From Aliidiomarina taiwanensis (lineage in GTDB: Bacteria; Pseudomonadota; Gammaproteobacteria; Enterobacterales; Alteromonadaceae), in the NCBI RefSeq assembly GCF_003987015.1, contig NZ_PIPQ01000004.1, forward strand, positions 1 through 64,000: a DNA stretch of 64,000 bases, given 5' to 3'. Under the pieces are notes generated by a model. That model did no database searches, was not told where the DNA came from, and saw only the letters and a program-made list of their open reading frames with translations. The translations under genes and the position numbers were made by a program. Of the stretch, positions 8,743-16,771 are shown in pieces (the first letter of the stretch is position 1; the number at the start of each line of letters is the position of its first letter).

Positions 8743-10383
8743 CAAACCTGCTTTGCGGGCTTGAGTATTCAAGTCCGCTAAAATGGTATGAGCTTTTGCC
8801 GCAATAGCACGCTGCTCTTTCAAAATGTCTCGCAACATTTCGTGCGTGGTCAGCGGGTTTGCTAGTACGGTACGAAACACCACAGTGGCTTGGTGGGCGT
8901 ATTGGTAGGGCGTTAACTTAGTCCGTGACACGAAAGACTGGCCCGTTTCCCGTTGGCTCTTTTGAATAAAGCGCGTGAGCGAGTTCAGCAAAGGGGTCAC
9001 TGCTTTTATTTGCTCTGGGCTTGCTGCTTTTAACGCTCCCTTGAGTTCCGCTGGAATATACCGGTACGTGAGTAAGCATAGCTCGGGCTGTGTAATCACT
9101 TCAAAGTCGTCTTGCTGTGCAATTAACTCGGCAAAGTACTTTGCCTTATCAATGCCTTTATTAATCAGCAGCTCGTACCCTTTCCGGCCTATCACGTGCA
9201 GCGCTGAATACACCATCATGGCCATGCCCGGGCGAGACCCTTCTAACGTGTGGCTACCTAAGTCTTTAGAGCCTCGGCGAATAACATACTCCGCATGATA
9301 TTCAATGGATCGCGCTAAATGCGGCGTTTTAAAAATAACCATTCCCGCGCCCATGGGCACATACATTTGTTTGTGCGCGTCTATGGTGACGCTGTCGGCA
9401 CGTTCAATGCCTTGCATCAGTTCACGGTGCTTGTTTGACAGTAAGGTTGCACCACCCCAGGCAGCGTCTATGTGTAAATGTGTTTCATAAGCTTCGGCAA
9501 TGTCTGCTAAGGCATCTATCGGGTCAATGTGACCGGTTTCTGTGGTGCCTGCAATGCCTACAATGGCCATCACTTTGCCACCTTGTGCGGTTACATCGGC
9601 ACAGGTTTCTTTCAAAGCCTCGAGCTGAATGCGGTTATGCTCGTCGGTGGGAATGGCAATAATGTTTTTTCGACCAATGCCAAGCAAGTCAGCGGCCTTG
9701 GATAGGGAGTAATGGCCCCGTTCAGAGACCAAAATAACTAAGCGTTTGTAGCCATAGTGCTCAAGGCCAGCCACTAACCCTTCAGCGGTAATGCCCTTAA
9801 AGTCACCTTGTGGTGCGAGAACGCGGTTACGGGCCACCCAAAGTGCGGTAATGTTAGCGACAGTACCACCGGAGCAAAAGGCTCCAAGGGAATGTTCTGC
9901 GCTGTGCATCCACTTTGTATAGAAGTGCTCACTTTCGCTGTACACCAAGTGGTGTAGCATGCCAAGCACCTGGCGTTCCATGGGCGTAAAGGCCTTCGAG
10001 GTTTCAACCTTAACTAGGTTTTGGTTTAGCCCCACCATGAGCTTTGCTAAAGGAAGCAAAAAATAGGGTAGCGCTGAAGTCATATGCCCAATAAAACGCG
10101 GTGAGGCTGTGTGTACGGAGTGTGCCACCAGCTTATTTAACAACACCTCAGTATGATCAGACACATACTCAGGTTGTTCCGGAATGGCACTTTCAGAAAA
10201 GCCACGCTCAATTTCTTGCAGCGGTTTTTCACGCGCAACAATATGGTTGCTCAGAAAATCCTCAAGGTTTTCTGAAAGGTGCTGTTCAATACGGCCAAGC
10301 GTAGAGTCAGGGGCTTCAGGCACGGTAAATATACGGTGCAAAGACTCCACAGTGGCTTCTGCTGGTTGTTTAGACATCGTCAA
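8737..10383 (-). CDS. panP: PLP-dependent aspartate 1-decarboxylase PanP
   Basis: This enzyme makes beta-alanine from L-aspartate for pantothenate synthesis. It is a 548-residue group II PLP decarboxylase with SGGTVANITAL near 171, the PLP-ring aspartate in HIDAAWGG near 304-311 and the Schiff-base lysine in DAHKQMY (about K338). The family (TIGR03799 type) is known from Vibrio to replace the pyruvoyl enzyme PanD. Its place directly after panC supports this, and I see no panD-like gene in the window. Start: a TTG at 10383 has GGAGA at good spacing; the ATG at 10377 is the alternative. A glutamate decarboxylase is less likely given the context. Confidence 0.9.
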   Translation of the reverse strand: MTMSKQPAEATVESLHRIFTVPEAPDSTLGRIEQHLSENLEDFLSNHIVAREKPLQEIERGFSESAIPEQPEYVSDHTEVLLNKLVAHSVHTASPRFIGHMTSALPYFLLPLAKLMVGLNQNLVKVETSKAFTPMERQVLGMLHHLVYSESEHFYTKWMHSAEHSLGAFCSGGTVANITALWVARNRVLAPQGDFKGITAEGLVAGLEHYGYKRLVILVSERGHYSLSKAADLLGIGRKNIIAIPTDEHNRIQLEALKETCADVTAQGGKVMAIVGIAGTTETGHIDPIDALADIAEAYETHLHIDAAWGGATLLSNKHRELMQGIERADSVTIDAHKQMYVPMGAGMVIFKTPHLARSIEYHAEYVIRRGSKDLGSHTLEGSRPGMAMMVYSALHVIGRKGYELLINKGIDKAKYFAELIAQQDDFEVITQPELCLLTYRYIPAELKGALKAASPEQIKAVTPLLNSLTRFIQKSQRETGQSFVSRTKLTPYQYAHQATVVFRTVLANPLTTHEMLRDILKEQRAIAAKAHTILADLNTQARKAGLL

Positions 10384-10446
10384 GATAATCTTCTCCGATT
10401 ATGCGAGCCGGGCACTTTAGCACAAGAGCGGCTAATTCCGCTACTT

Positions 10447-11292
10447 CTAGCGACTAAAGGAGAGGTTGTCGATCAAGCGGACATGACCTAAGTAAGCAGC
10501 GGCGACCACAACGAGCTCGCTGTCTTTGTCTGTCGGTGGCATGAGGTCTTTCGCACGACACACCTGCAGGTAGTCTTCTCGTAAACCTGCCGTGTGCCAA
10601 CTTTCAAGAGCAACCTGAATAGCCTCGGGGATAGAGGCGCCTAACTTCACAGCTTGAGCCACATGCTGCAGCGACTGATAAATAACCGTTGCTTTTACAC
10701 GCTCTTCGTCGGTTAAATAGTGATTGCGCGAGCTGAGGGCTAAACCTGAAGGCTCGCGTTTGGTTTCTACACCTTGTATTTCAATGGGCATACACAAGTC
10801 TTCCACCAGTAAGCGAATGACTTGCAGTTGCTGGTAGTCCTTGGTGCCAAACACGGCAATGTCAGGCTGCACCATGTTGAAAAGCTTCGTGACGACCGTT
10901 GCCACCCCTTCGAAGTGGCCTGGACGGGAAGCACCACACAGTATGGTAGACACTTCAGGTACCGTAACCATTGTTTGGGCCGCTAAGCCGCGTGGGTACA
11001 TTTCTTCCACGCTTGGGGTAAAAACTGCATCTACTTCAAGGCTTTCTAATTGGGCCATGTCAGCTGCTAGCGTACGCGGGTAACTGTCTAAGTCTTCATT
11101 GGCGCCAAACTGTAAGGGATTCACGAAAATAGACACCACCACCCGCTGGGCACTGGCTTTTGCTTGTCGAACAAGCGCCAAGTGACCGTCGTGCAAGTTA
11201 CCCATGGTAGGAACGAAGGCCAATGTCTCGCCGGCTTGTCGCCAGGCTTGGCGCTGCTGACGGAGCTGACTCACTGTGGTGATATGCTGCAT
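10447..11292 (-). CDS. panC: Pantothenate synthetase
   Basis: PanC condenses pantoate with beta-alanine, using ATP, to give pantothenate. The 281-residue product shows the nucleotidyltransferase signature VPTMGNLHDGHLALV near 28-42 (the HxGH-type motif), FVNPLQFGANEDLDSYPR, and KDYQQLQVIR plus the KMSKS-like LALSSRNHYL in the second half. It lies nine bases after panB and 63 bases before panP on the same strand, so substrate supply (panB, panP) and condensation are encoded together. Confidence 0.97.
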   Translation of the reverse strand: MQHITTVSQLRQQRQAWRQAGETLAFVPTMGNLHDGHLALVRQAKASAQRVVVSIFVNPLQFGANEDLDSYPRTLAADMAQLESLEVDAVFTPSVEEMYPRGLAAQTMVTVPEVSTILCGASRPGHFEGVATVVTKLFNMVQPDIAVFGTKDYQQLQVIRLLVEDLCMPIEIQGVETKREPSGLALSSRNHYLTDEERVKATVIYQSLQHVAQAVKLGASIPEAIQVALESWHTAGLREDYLQVCRAKDLMPPTDKDSELVVVAAAYLGHVRLIDNLSFSR

Positions 11293-11301
11293 GGTTAGTC
11301 C

Positions 11302-12096
11302 TTAACTAAAGGTGTGTTCAGGACCAGGGAAGCTTGCGTCTTTCACCGCAGCCACGTACGACTGAACGGCCTTTGCCAAGCTGTCATGGCCAACTAAAAA
11401 GTTGCGGGTGAACTTAGGTAAGTAGTCAGCATTCATGCCAAGCATGTCGTGCATAACGAGAATTTGACCATCTGTGTCTGCACCGGCACCAATGCCTATG
11501 ACTGGAATATGCAAGGCTTCACTGAAGCGTTTACCAAGTGCTGCTGGTATACACTCGACAACTAACAGCTGGGCACCTGCAGCCTGGAGTTTTAAGGCTT
11601 CCTCAATGAGCTTGTCCGCCTGTTCTTTGGTTTTCCCTTGCACACGGTAGCCGCCAATCAAATGCACCTGCTGGGGTAATAAACCAAGGTGGGCACATAC
11701 AGGTATGCCTTGCTGGGTAAGGTGCTTTACTGTGTCGACCAACCATTCACCGCCTTCCATTTTGACCATGTTGGCGCCTGCGCGCATTAATTCAGCGGCG
11801 TGGAATCCTGCGGTGTCTGGGTCTGGGTAACTCATAAAAGGCATGTCCGCAATAACAAAAGCGTCAGCAGCACCTTTGCGCACAGCTCGCGTATGGTAAG
11901 CAATGTCTTCTACGCTCACGCCCAGAGTGGTGTCTTCGCCATGTAATACCATGCCTAAGGAGTCACCGATTAATATGACTTCGATACCGTTCTCATGGAA
12001 TAGCTTACTAAAACTAGCATCGTAGGCTGTGACAGCAGTGATTTTCTCACCCGACTGCTTCATTTTTAAAAGCTGTGAGATACGAACTTTGCTCAT
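11302..12096 (-). CDS. panB: Ketopantoate hydroxymethyltransferase
   Basis: PanB transfers a hydroxymethyl group from methylene-tetrahydrofolate to 2-oxoisovalerate, making ketopantoate. At 264 residues it has the usual length. Conserved parts are TAYDASFSKLF near 23, the metal-site region LIGDSLGMVLHG near 42, and MVKMEGGEW with a later VHLIGGYRVQGK. It follows folK by about 60 bases in a minus-strand run of five genes ending in panP. The folate connection of folK and PanB is a plausible reason for the grouping. Confidence 0.97.
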   Translation of the reverse strand: MSKVRISQLLKMKQSGEKITAVTAYDASFSKLFHENGIEVILIGDSLGMVLHGEDTTLGVSVEDIAYHTRAVRKGAADAFVIADMPFMSYPDPDTAGFHAAELMRAGANMVKMEGGEWLVDTVKHLTQQGIPVCAHLGLLPQQVHLIGGYRVQGKTKEQADKLIEEALKLQAAGAQLLVVECIPAALGKRFSEALHIPVIGIGAGADTDGQILVMHDMLGMNADYLPKFTRNFLVGHDSLAKAVQSYVAAVKDASFPGPEHTFS

Positions 12097-12157
12097 GGCG
12101 CTTACACCTAATAGTTAATGAATAATAGGTGGCTATTGTAGCCTGTGCGGCACAGGG

Positions 12158-12661
12158 TTAAAAGTCAGTTTGGTATGGGCTTGCCTGAATGACGCGTAAT
12201 TCCTGGGTATTTAAGGTGCTTAGGTGCTGTTTGGCCATGATATTATTTGGTAGCACAAAGTGAGGGCGCAACTCAGCGAGGGGACCCACTACAAATTCAC
12301 GCACCAGAATACCAGGATGGGGTACGGTTAAGCGCTCATCGTGAATTTGCTGTTGGCCATAAAATAGCAAGTCGAGGTCTAAGGTGCGAGGGCCCCAGTG
12401 CTGCTTACGCACACGGCCGTGTTGTTGTTCAATGGACTGCAACAGGTCGAGCAGTGCATGCGGGGCAAGGGCACTGTGAAAGATAGCCACCGCGTTGACA
12501 TAGTCGGGCTGATCTTGCGGACCCATTGGGCTGCTACTGTACAAAGACGAGCTATGGAAGCCCGCAATCTCAGCATGTTCAGCGAGAGCTTTGCTGGCGT
12601 TTAGCACCTGCTGCACAGGGTTGTTCAAGTTGGCACCCAGGCCAATGATGCATTCTACCAT
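12158..12661 (-). CDS. folK: HPPK (folate pathway pyrophosphokinase)
   Basis: FolK (6-hydroxymethyl-7,8-dihydropterin pyrophosphokinase) transfers pyrophosphate from ATP to the pterin, the step before dihydropteroate synthase. The 167-residue product has the start IGLGANLNNP, the YVNAV segment near 53 and the signature WGPRTLDLDLLFYG near 87-100, whose aspartates bind the two magnesium ions. PHPGILVREFVVGPL follows. It begins nine bases after the pcnB stop, as in E. coli, where the two genes are also adjacent. Confidence 0.96.
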   Translation of the reverse strand: MVECIIGLGANLNNPVQQVLNASKALAEHAEIAGFHSSSLYSSSPMGPQDQPDYVNAVAIFHSALAPHALLDLLQSIEQQHGRVRKQHWGPRTLDLDLLFYGQQQIHDERLTVPHPGILVREFVVGPLAELRPHFVLPNNIMAKQHLSTLNTQELRVIQASPYQTDF

Positions 12662-12670
12662 GACGCTAGC

Positions 12671-14011
12671 TTACGACTTACGGGGCGGTCGGCGACGACG
12701 AGGGCGTCGACGTTTTGCCACAGGTTTACTTGGGCTTGGCGCAACACCTGGGTTTTCGGCCTGCATTTTTGTCCAAAACGCAGCTAAGGAATGAAGCTGC
12801 TTGTCGCCTTCCACTTTGGCCCGTAGCAGTAAAAAGTCATAGCCTGCTCTAAATTTCGGGTGCGACAGTAGACGCAGCGCTTTGCGCGGTGCGGTTTGCG
12901 TCAAGCGTAACTGTAAAATCCAAATATCGCGCATGGGCAAGCTAAAGCGTTTAGGTATAGAAATACTTCGGGCCTGTAAACTGACTGCGTCGGCAGCAGC
13001 CATTTGATACGACTCGTACTCAGTGAAGCTGGCTTCTTGGCTAATTTCATTCGCCCGAGCAAGCATGGGGTACCAAAGAATAGCGGCAAACAAAAAGCCA
13101 GGGTTGACCGACTTGCCCGCTTGCAGCCGCTCGTCAGTGTCGGTAAATGCCTGATGGACCATGCGGTATTCAATACTTGCAGGGTCTTTAAGTGGCATTT
13201 TTAGCACAGGGAACAGAGGCGCCATGAGCCCGTGTTCGTTCAATACTTCAAAGTTAGCCACGGCTTTGCCCGACATAAAGACTTTTAAAAACTCTTCAAA
13301 AAGGCGTGCTGCAGGAATATCATCCAGAAGATGGGCTAAACGAGGAATAGGGTTGCGGCAGGAGTCATCAATGCGCAAGCCTAACTTGGTGGCAAAGCGT
13401 ACAGCCCGTAACATACGAACAGGGTCTTCGCGATAGCGTTCTTCTGGGTCGCCAATAAGTTTTAGTACGCCTTCTTCAAGGTCGGCCATTCCGCCTACAA
13501 AGTCATAAATAGCAAAGTCGGCAATATTGTAATACAAGGCATTCACGGTGAAGTCGCGGCGCACGGCGTCTTCTTCAATGGTGCCGTACACATTGTCACG
13601 TAAAATCATGCCTTCGTCATTGGTCCGAGACACATTGCTGTTTTTCGTTTTATCTTCTTCATGGGGGCCGCGAAAAGTAGCCACTTCAATGATGTCGCGG
13701 CCAAACATAATATGAGCCAAGCGAAAGCGGCGCCCGATTAAGCGGCAGTTTTTAAACAGCTGACGCACTTGTTCAGGAGTTGCATTGGTGACAACGTCAA
13801 AGTCTTTTGGGGTAATGCCGAGTAACAAGTCGCGGACACAGCCGCCCACAAGGTAAGCGTCGAAGCCCCCTTTGTGTAAGCGATAAAGCACTTTAATTGC
13901 ATTTTCAGAAATGTCTTTGCGAGAAATAGGGTGCTTATCCCGTGGGATCTTTTGTACAACAACGGCTGGTGTGGCGTTTGTTTTTTTACTGGGCATGAGG
14001 TTACGTGCCAT
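12671..14011 (-). CDS. pcnB: Poly(A) polymerase I
   Basis: This enzyme adds A tails to RNA 3' ends, marking them for decay. The 446 residues hold the class II nucleotidyltransferase core: GGCVRDLLLG near 57 and the catalytic DFDVVTNATPEQV near 73. RNA-binding helices follow. The tail is very basic (RRRPRRRRPPRKS), as is usual for bacterial PcnB and distinguishes it from CCA-adding enzymes. It lies upstream of folK. A second ATG inside (residue 6) is an alternative start. In E. coli gluQRS lies between dksA and pcnB; here only an 87-base gap with a hairpin is found. Confidence 0.95.
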   Translation of the reverse strand: MARNLMPSKKTNATPAVVVQKIPRDKHPISRKDISENAIKVLYRLHKGGFDAYLVGGCVRDLLLGITPKDFDVVTNATPEQVRQLFKNCRLIGRRFRLAHIMFGRDIIEVATFRGPHEEDKTKNSNVSRTNDEGMILRDNVYGTIEEDAVRRDFTVNALYYNIADFAIYDFVGGMADLEEGVLKLIGDPEERYREDPVRMLRAVRFATKLGLRIDDSCRNPIPRLAHLLDDIPAARLFEEFLKVFMSGKAVANFEVLNEHGLMAPLFPVLKMPLKDPASIEYRMVHQAFTDTDERLQAGKSVNPGFLFAAILWYPMLARANEISQEASFTEYESYQMAAADAVSLQARSISIPKRFSLPMRDIWILQLRLTQTAPRKALRLLSHPKFRAGYDFLLLRAKVEGDKQLHSLAAFWTKMQAENPGVAPSPSKPVAKRRRPRRRRPPRKS

Positions 14012-14050
14012 GTTTAAGAGGTGTTTGAATATAGTGAGTGCCCTTGCCTG

Positions 14051-14074
14051 AAGAGCTCGTTACAACGAGCTCTT
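14051..14074. other. Perfect inverted repeat between dksA and pcnB
   Basis: An 11-base arm AAGAGCTCGTT (14051-14061) is matched exactly by AACGAGCTCTT (14064-14074), with two bases between. It would fold into a strong hairpin (10 pairs with a 4-base loop). On the minus strand, the direction of transcription, no U-run follows, so it is not a standard terminator. An RNA-processing site, a partial terminator or a protein-binding palindrome are all possible. Confidence 0.6.
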
Positions 14075-14098
14075 GCTGAGGTGAAAAATGCGCAACAA

Positions 14099-14551
14099 TT
14101 AAGAGCCGCGCATTTGTTTTTCGCGAATTTCCGCTAGGCTTTTGCAGTCTATGCAAAGGTCTGCTGTTGGGCGTGCTTCAAGACGTCGAATCCCTATTTC
14201 AATGCCACAGGACTCACAAAAGCCGAAGTCATTGTGCTCTATCAGCTCTAAGGTTTTTTCGATTTTCTTGATTAACTTACGTTCGCGGTCGCGAGTTCTA
14301 AGCTCAATAGCAAATTCTTCTTCTTGAGCAGCGCGGTCGACAGGGTCGGCATAGTTTTCTGCTTCTTCTTGTAAGTTCCCTACAGTACGGTCAACTTCTT
14401 CACGTAGCTGGGTACGCCAGGCTTCAAGAATACGTTTAAAGTGAGCACGCTGTGCTTCACCCATGTATTCTTCGCCTTCTTTTTCAACGTATGGCTCTAA
14501 ACCCGCTTGTGCCAAAATTCCGTGTACTTTTTTTCCCTTGATGTCCGCCAT
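14099..14551 (-). CDS. dksA: RNA polymerase-binding regulator DksA
   Basis: DksA binds in the secondary channel of RNA polymerase and, with ppGpp, drives the stringent response. The 150-residue product has the coiled-coil with the acidic tip DPVDRA (D69, D72) and a four-cysteine zinc finger (C112, C115, C133, C136). I chose the ATG at 14551, nine bases after GGAGG; a GTG at 14557 is possible but sits too close. A well-formed promoter lies upstream (14601-14629). It is the first gene of a minus-strand run that continues to pcnB and folK. Confidence 0.97.
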   Translation of the reverse strand: MADIKGKKVHGILAQAGLEPYVEKEGEEYMGEAQRAHFKRILEAWRTQLREEVDRTVGNLQEEAENYADPVDRAAQEEEFAIELRTRDRERKLIKKIEKTLELIEHNDFGFCESCGIEIGIRRLEARPTADLCIDCKSLAEIREKQMRGS

Positions 14552-14600
14552 GGTCACACTCCTCCGGGAGGTTTAAGTCAACCCCAATAAAGTGGGGATA

Positions 14601-14629
14601 TGTATAACAGAATAAAAAAAATCGTGCAA
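14601..14629 (-). promoter_or_regulatory. Sigma-70 promoter of dksA
   Basis: On the minus strand TTGCAC (-35, 14629-14624) and TATACA (-10, 14606-14601) are separated by exactly 17 bases. The spacer is T-rich. Transcription would begin near 14594, about 40 bases before the dksA ATG, so dksA need not depend on sfsA transcription. A small hairpin (CCCC/GGGG, 14582-14597) overlaps the predicted start region. Confidence 0.65.
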
Positions 14630-14669
14630 TTTTACAGAAGCCCATTCAATGGGGGCTAACTTAATTATT

Positions 14670-15371
14670 TCAAGTGCGCCAGTGCGAAAAAGTAATGGCC
14701 TCTGCATTTACAGTGAAGTGCGCCTCGAGAACTTGCAGACCAGCGGACTTCGCATTTTCAAGCGCAATAGTATACTTGGGATCTATATGTTTGGCTGCAT
14801 TTACTTTCGTAACTCCCGAGTGTAGGACTGCATACACCACAAAAGCACGCAACTCTGACGAGCTTTGACACAGGCTTGTTAGCTCTTCGAGCTGGCGCGC
14901 AGCCCGGTCTGAAGTGGCGTCTGGGAAGTAACCTTGCTGTTCTTCACCTAATAATGTGACAGATTTTACTTCGACATAACAGTTTGGCTTATTGGCAGCT
15001 TTGAGTACCAAATCGATGCGACTTTTTTCGCCGTAACGAACTTCGCGTTGAACGTCAGTATAGCCTTCAAAAGCAGCAGGGGAGTGCTGAAGAATTGCCT
15101 GCTCTACAAGCTTGTTCGCTCGATGGGTATTCACACAAATCCAGTGGTCCTGTTGAGTATGAGTGAGTTCCCAAGTGCGGGAATATTTGCGCTTGGGGTT
15201 GTCACTGGTGCTAAACCATACAGTGCTACCGGGCTCTGCACAGCCTGTCATGGCGCCTGTATTTGGGCAATGAATGGTCACTGTTTCGCCACAAGGTAGG
15301 GTGACATCTGCTAAAAAACGCTTATAGCGACGAATGAGGGTGGCCGAGCTTAATGAAGGTTCAAATTGCAT
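14670..15371 (-). CDS. sfsA: Sugar fermentation stimulation protein SfsA
   Basis: SfsA is a conserved nuclease-fold protein; the E. coli protein was described as affecting maltose gene expression, and its biochemical role is not settled. The 233 residues contain the family blocks RYKRFLADV near 12, CPNTGAMTGCAEPG near 34-47, KRKYSRTWELT, and RIDLVL then CYVEVKSVTL with the acidic/lysine residues of the nuclease-like site. ATG at 15371 matches the usual N-terminus; a GTG two codons upstream is an alternative. It precedes dksA as in E. coli and diverges from pepB. Confidence 0.93.
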   Translation of the reverse strand: MQFEPSLSSATLIRRYKRFLADVTLPCGETVTIHCPNTGAMTGCAEPGSTVWFSTSDNPKRKYSRTWELTHTQQDHWICVNTHRANKLVEQAILQHSPAAFEGYTDVQREVRYGEKSRIDLVLKAANKPNCYVEVKSVTLLGEEQQGYFPDATSDRAARQLEELTSLCQSSSELRAFVVYAVLHSGVTKVNAAKHIDPKYTIALENAKSAGLQVLEAHFTVNAEAITFSHWRT

Positions 15372-15481
15372 AGTCACTAGGTTTCTCGTTACAGTATAAA
15401 GCTAAAATTTAACTCGAATGGCTTTCACAAGCTGTTCACGCTTATTATAAGCAGCGAATAAACTACGTGGTGAGGTATGTT

Positions 15482-16771
15482 ATGTCCAGTTCAGTGCGCA
15501 TTCATTTAAGCGAAAATGAATTACCAGCCGGAGTACGTAAAAATAGTATTGTGTTTGCTACCAGCGATGGGTACGCCATTGCGGTAAAAGACAAGAGCGA
15601 AGCAGAAAAGCTGCTCGTGATCCAAAAAGCGGGGCGAAAGCTTGAGCAGTTAGGTATTGAAAGCGTTGAGTTCGCCGGCGATGACTGGACGAAAGATGCC
15701 CAGTGGGCCTTCTCCATTGGCTTTATCGACACACTGAATAAGGGCGATGTGAGCTTTACTGGGGACGCAGCAGACGAATTAACGGCTATGCATGAAAGTT
15801 TTGCCTGGGTACGTGAACTGGTGAACTTGCCGCCTTCGGAAATTTTCCCAGAAGCCCTGTGCGAACGGGTGGTGTCTGAATTAAGTAAAGTCGGCGGAAA
15901 AGCCGTGAGCCACCGTCTCGTGGTAGGCCCTGAGTTGCTTGCTGAAAAACGCATGGGTATACATACGGTAGGCCGTGCAAGTCAGCACCCACCTGCTATG
16001 TTAGAGCTGGACTACAACCCAACGGGTAATGACAAAGCGGAAGTGGACTTTGCCCTCATTGGTAAAGGCATTACGTTTGACACGGGTGGCTACAGCATTA
16101 AAAGCAGCGAAGGCATGGTGAGCATGAAGTGCGACATGGGCGGTGCTGCTACGGTTGCCGGTGCGCTCATGCTAGCCATTCGTCAGGGCCTGAATAAGCG
16201 CGTGAAACTCATTTTATGCTGTGCCGAAAACATGATTGATGGCAGCGCCTATAAAAACGGCGACATTATTACCTACAAAGACGGTCAAACCGTTGAAGTG
16301 GTGAATACAGACGCCGAAGGTCGTTTGGTGCTGGCCGATGGCTTAATACGAGCGGGCGAGTTGGGTGCAAAGCGTATTATTGACGCAGCCACCTTAACGG
16401 GAGCAGCCCAAGTTGCGGTTGGCAAAGAGTACAATGCCTTGTTTAGTGTTGACGACAGCTATGCCGAAGAAGCGCTAGCAACAGCGAAAAAGGAACAAGA
16501 AAACCTTTGGCGCTTACCGCTGGCACCTTGGCACCAGTTCCAGTGCCCGTCGCCCTTTGCCGACACGGCAAACAGTCGCCCACAAAAAGGTGGGGGGACA
16601 GGGGGCGCAAGTAACGCGGCAGGCTTCTTACTGCGCTTTGCGCCAAACCAAGGAGCCGGCTGGTTGCATTTCGACCTAGCGGCTGCTTATCACGGTCAAA
16701 GCAATAGCTTATTTGCAGCTGGAGCAACGGCAACAGGTGTCAGAACCATCGCCTCTTTGCTCAACGCATAA
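15482..16771 (+). CDS. pepB: M17 leucyl aminopeptidase family (PepB-like)
   Basis: This is a cytosolic metallo-aminopeptidase that releases N-terminal residues from peptides. The 429 residues show the M17 catalytic core: GKGITFDTGGYSIK near 192-205 (metal-binding K and D), MGGAATVAGA, and NTDAEGRLVLADGL near 277-290. The length and short N-terminal domain fit peptidase B rather than the longer PepA. I start at the ATG at 15482, six bases after GAGG. Its end overlaps the start of hrpB in another frame. It sits between divergent sfsA and hrpB, where E. coli has ligT. Confidence 0.88.
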   Translation: MSSSVRIHLSENELPAGVRKNSIVFATSDGYAIAVKDKSEAEKLLVIQKAGRKLEQLGIESVEFAGDDWTKDAQWAFSIGFIDTLNKGDVSFTGDAADELTAMHESFAWVRELVNLPPSEIFPEALCERVVSELSKVGGKAVSHRLVVGPELLAEKRMGIHTVGRASQHPPAMLELDYNPTGNDKAEVDFALIGKGITFDTGGYSIKSSEGMVSMKCDMGGAATVAGALMLAIRQGLNKRVKLILCCAENMIDGSAYKNGDIITYKDGQTVEVVNTDAEGRLVLADGLIRAGELGAKRIIDAATLTGAAQVAVGKEYNALFSVDDSYAEEALATAKKEQENLWRLPLAPWHQFQCPSPFADTANSRPQKGGGTGGASNAAGFLLRFAPNQGAGWLHFDLAAAYHGQSNSLFAAGATATGVRTIASLLNA

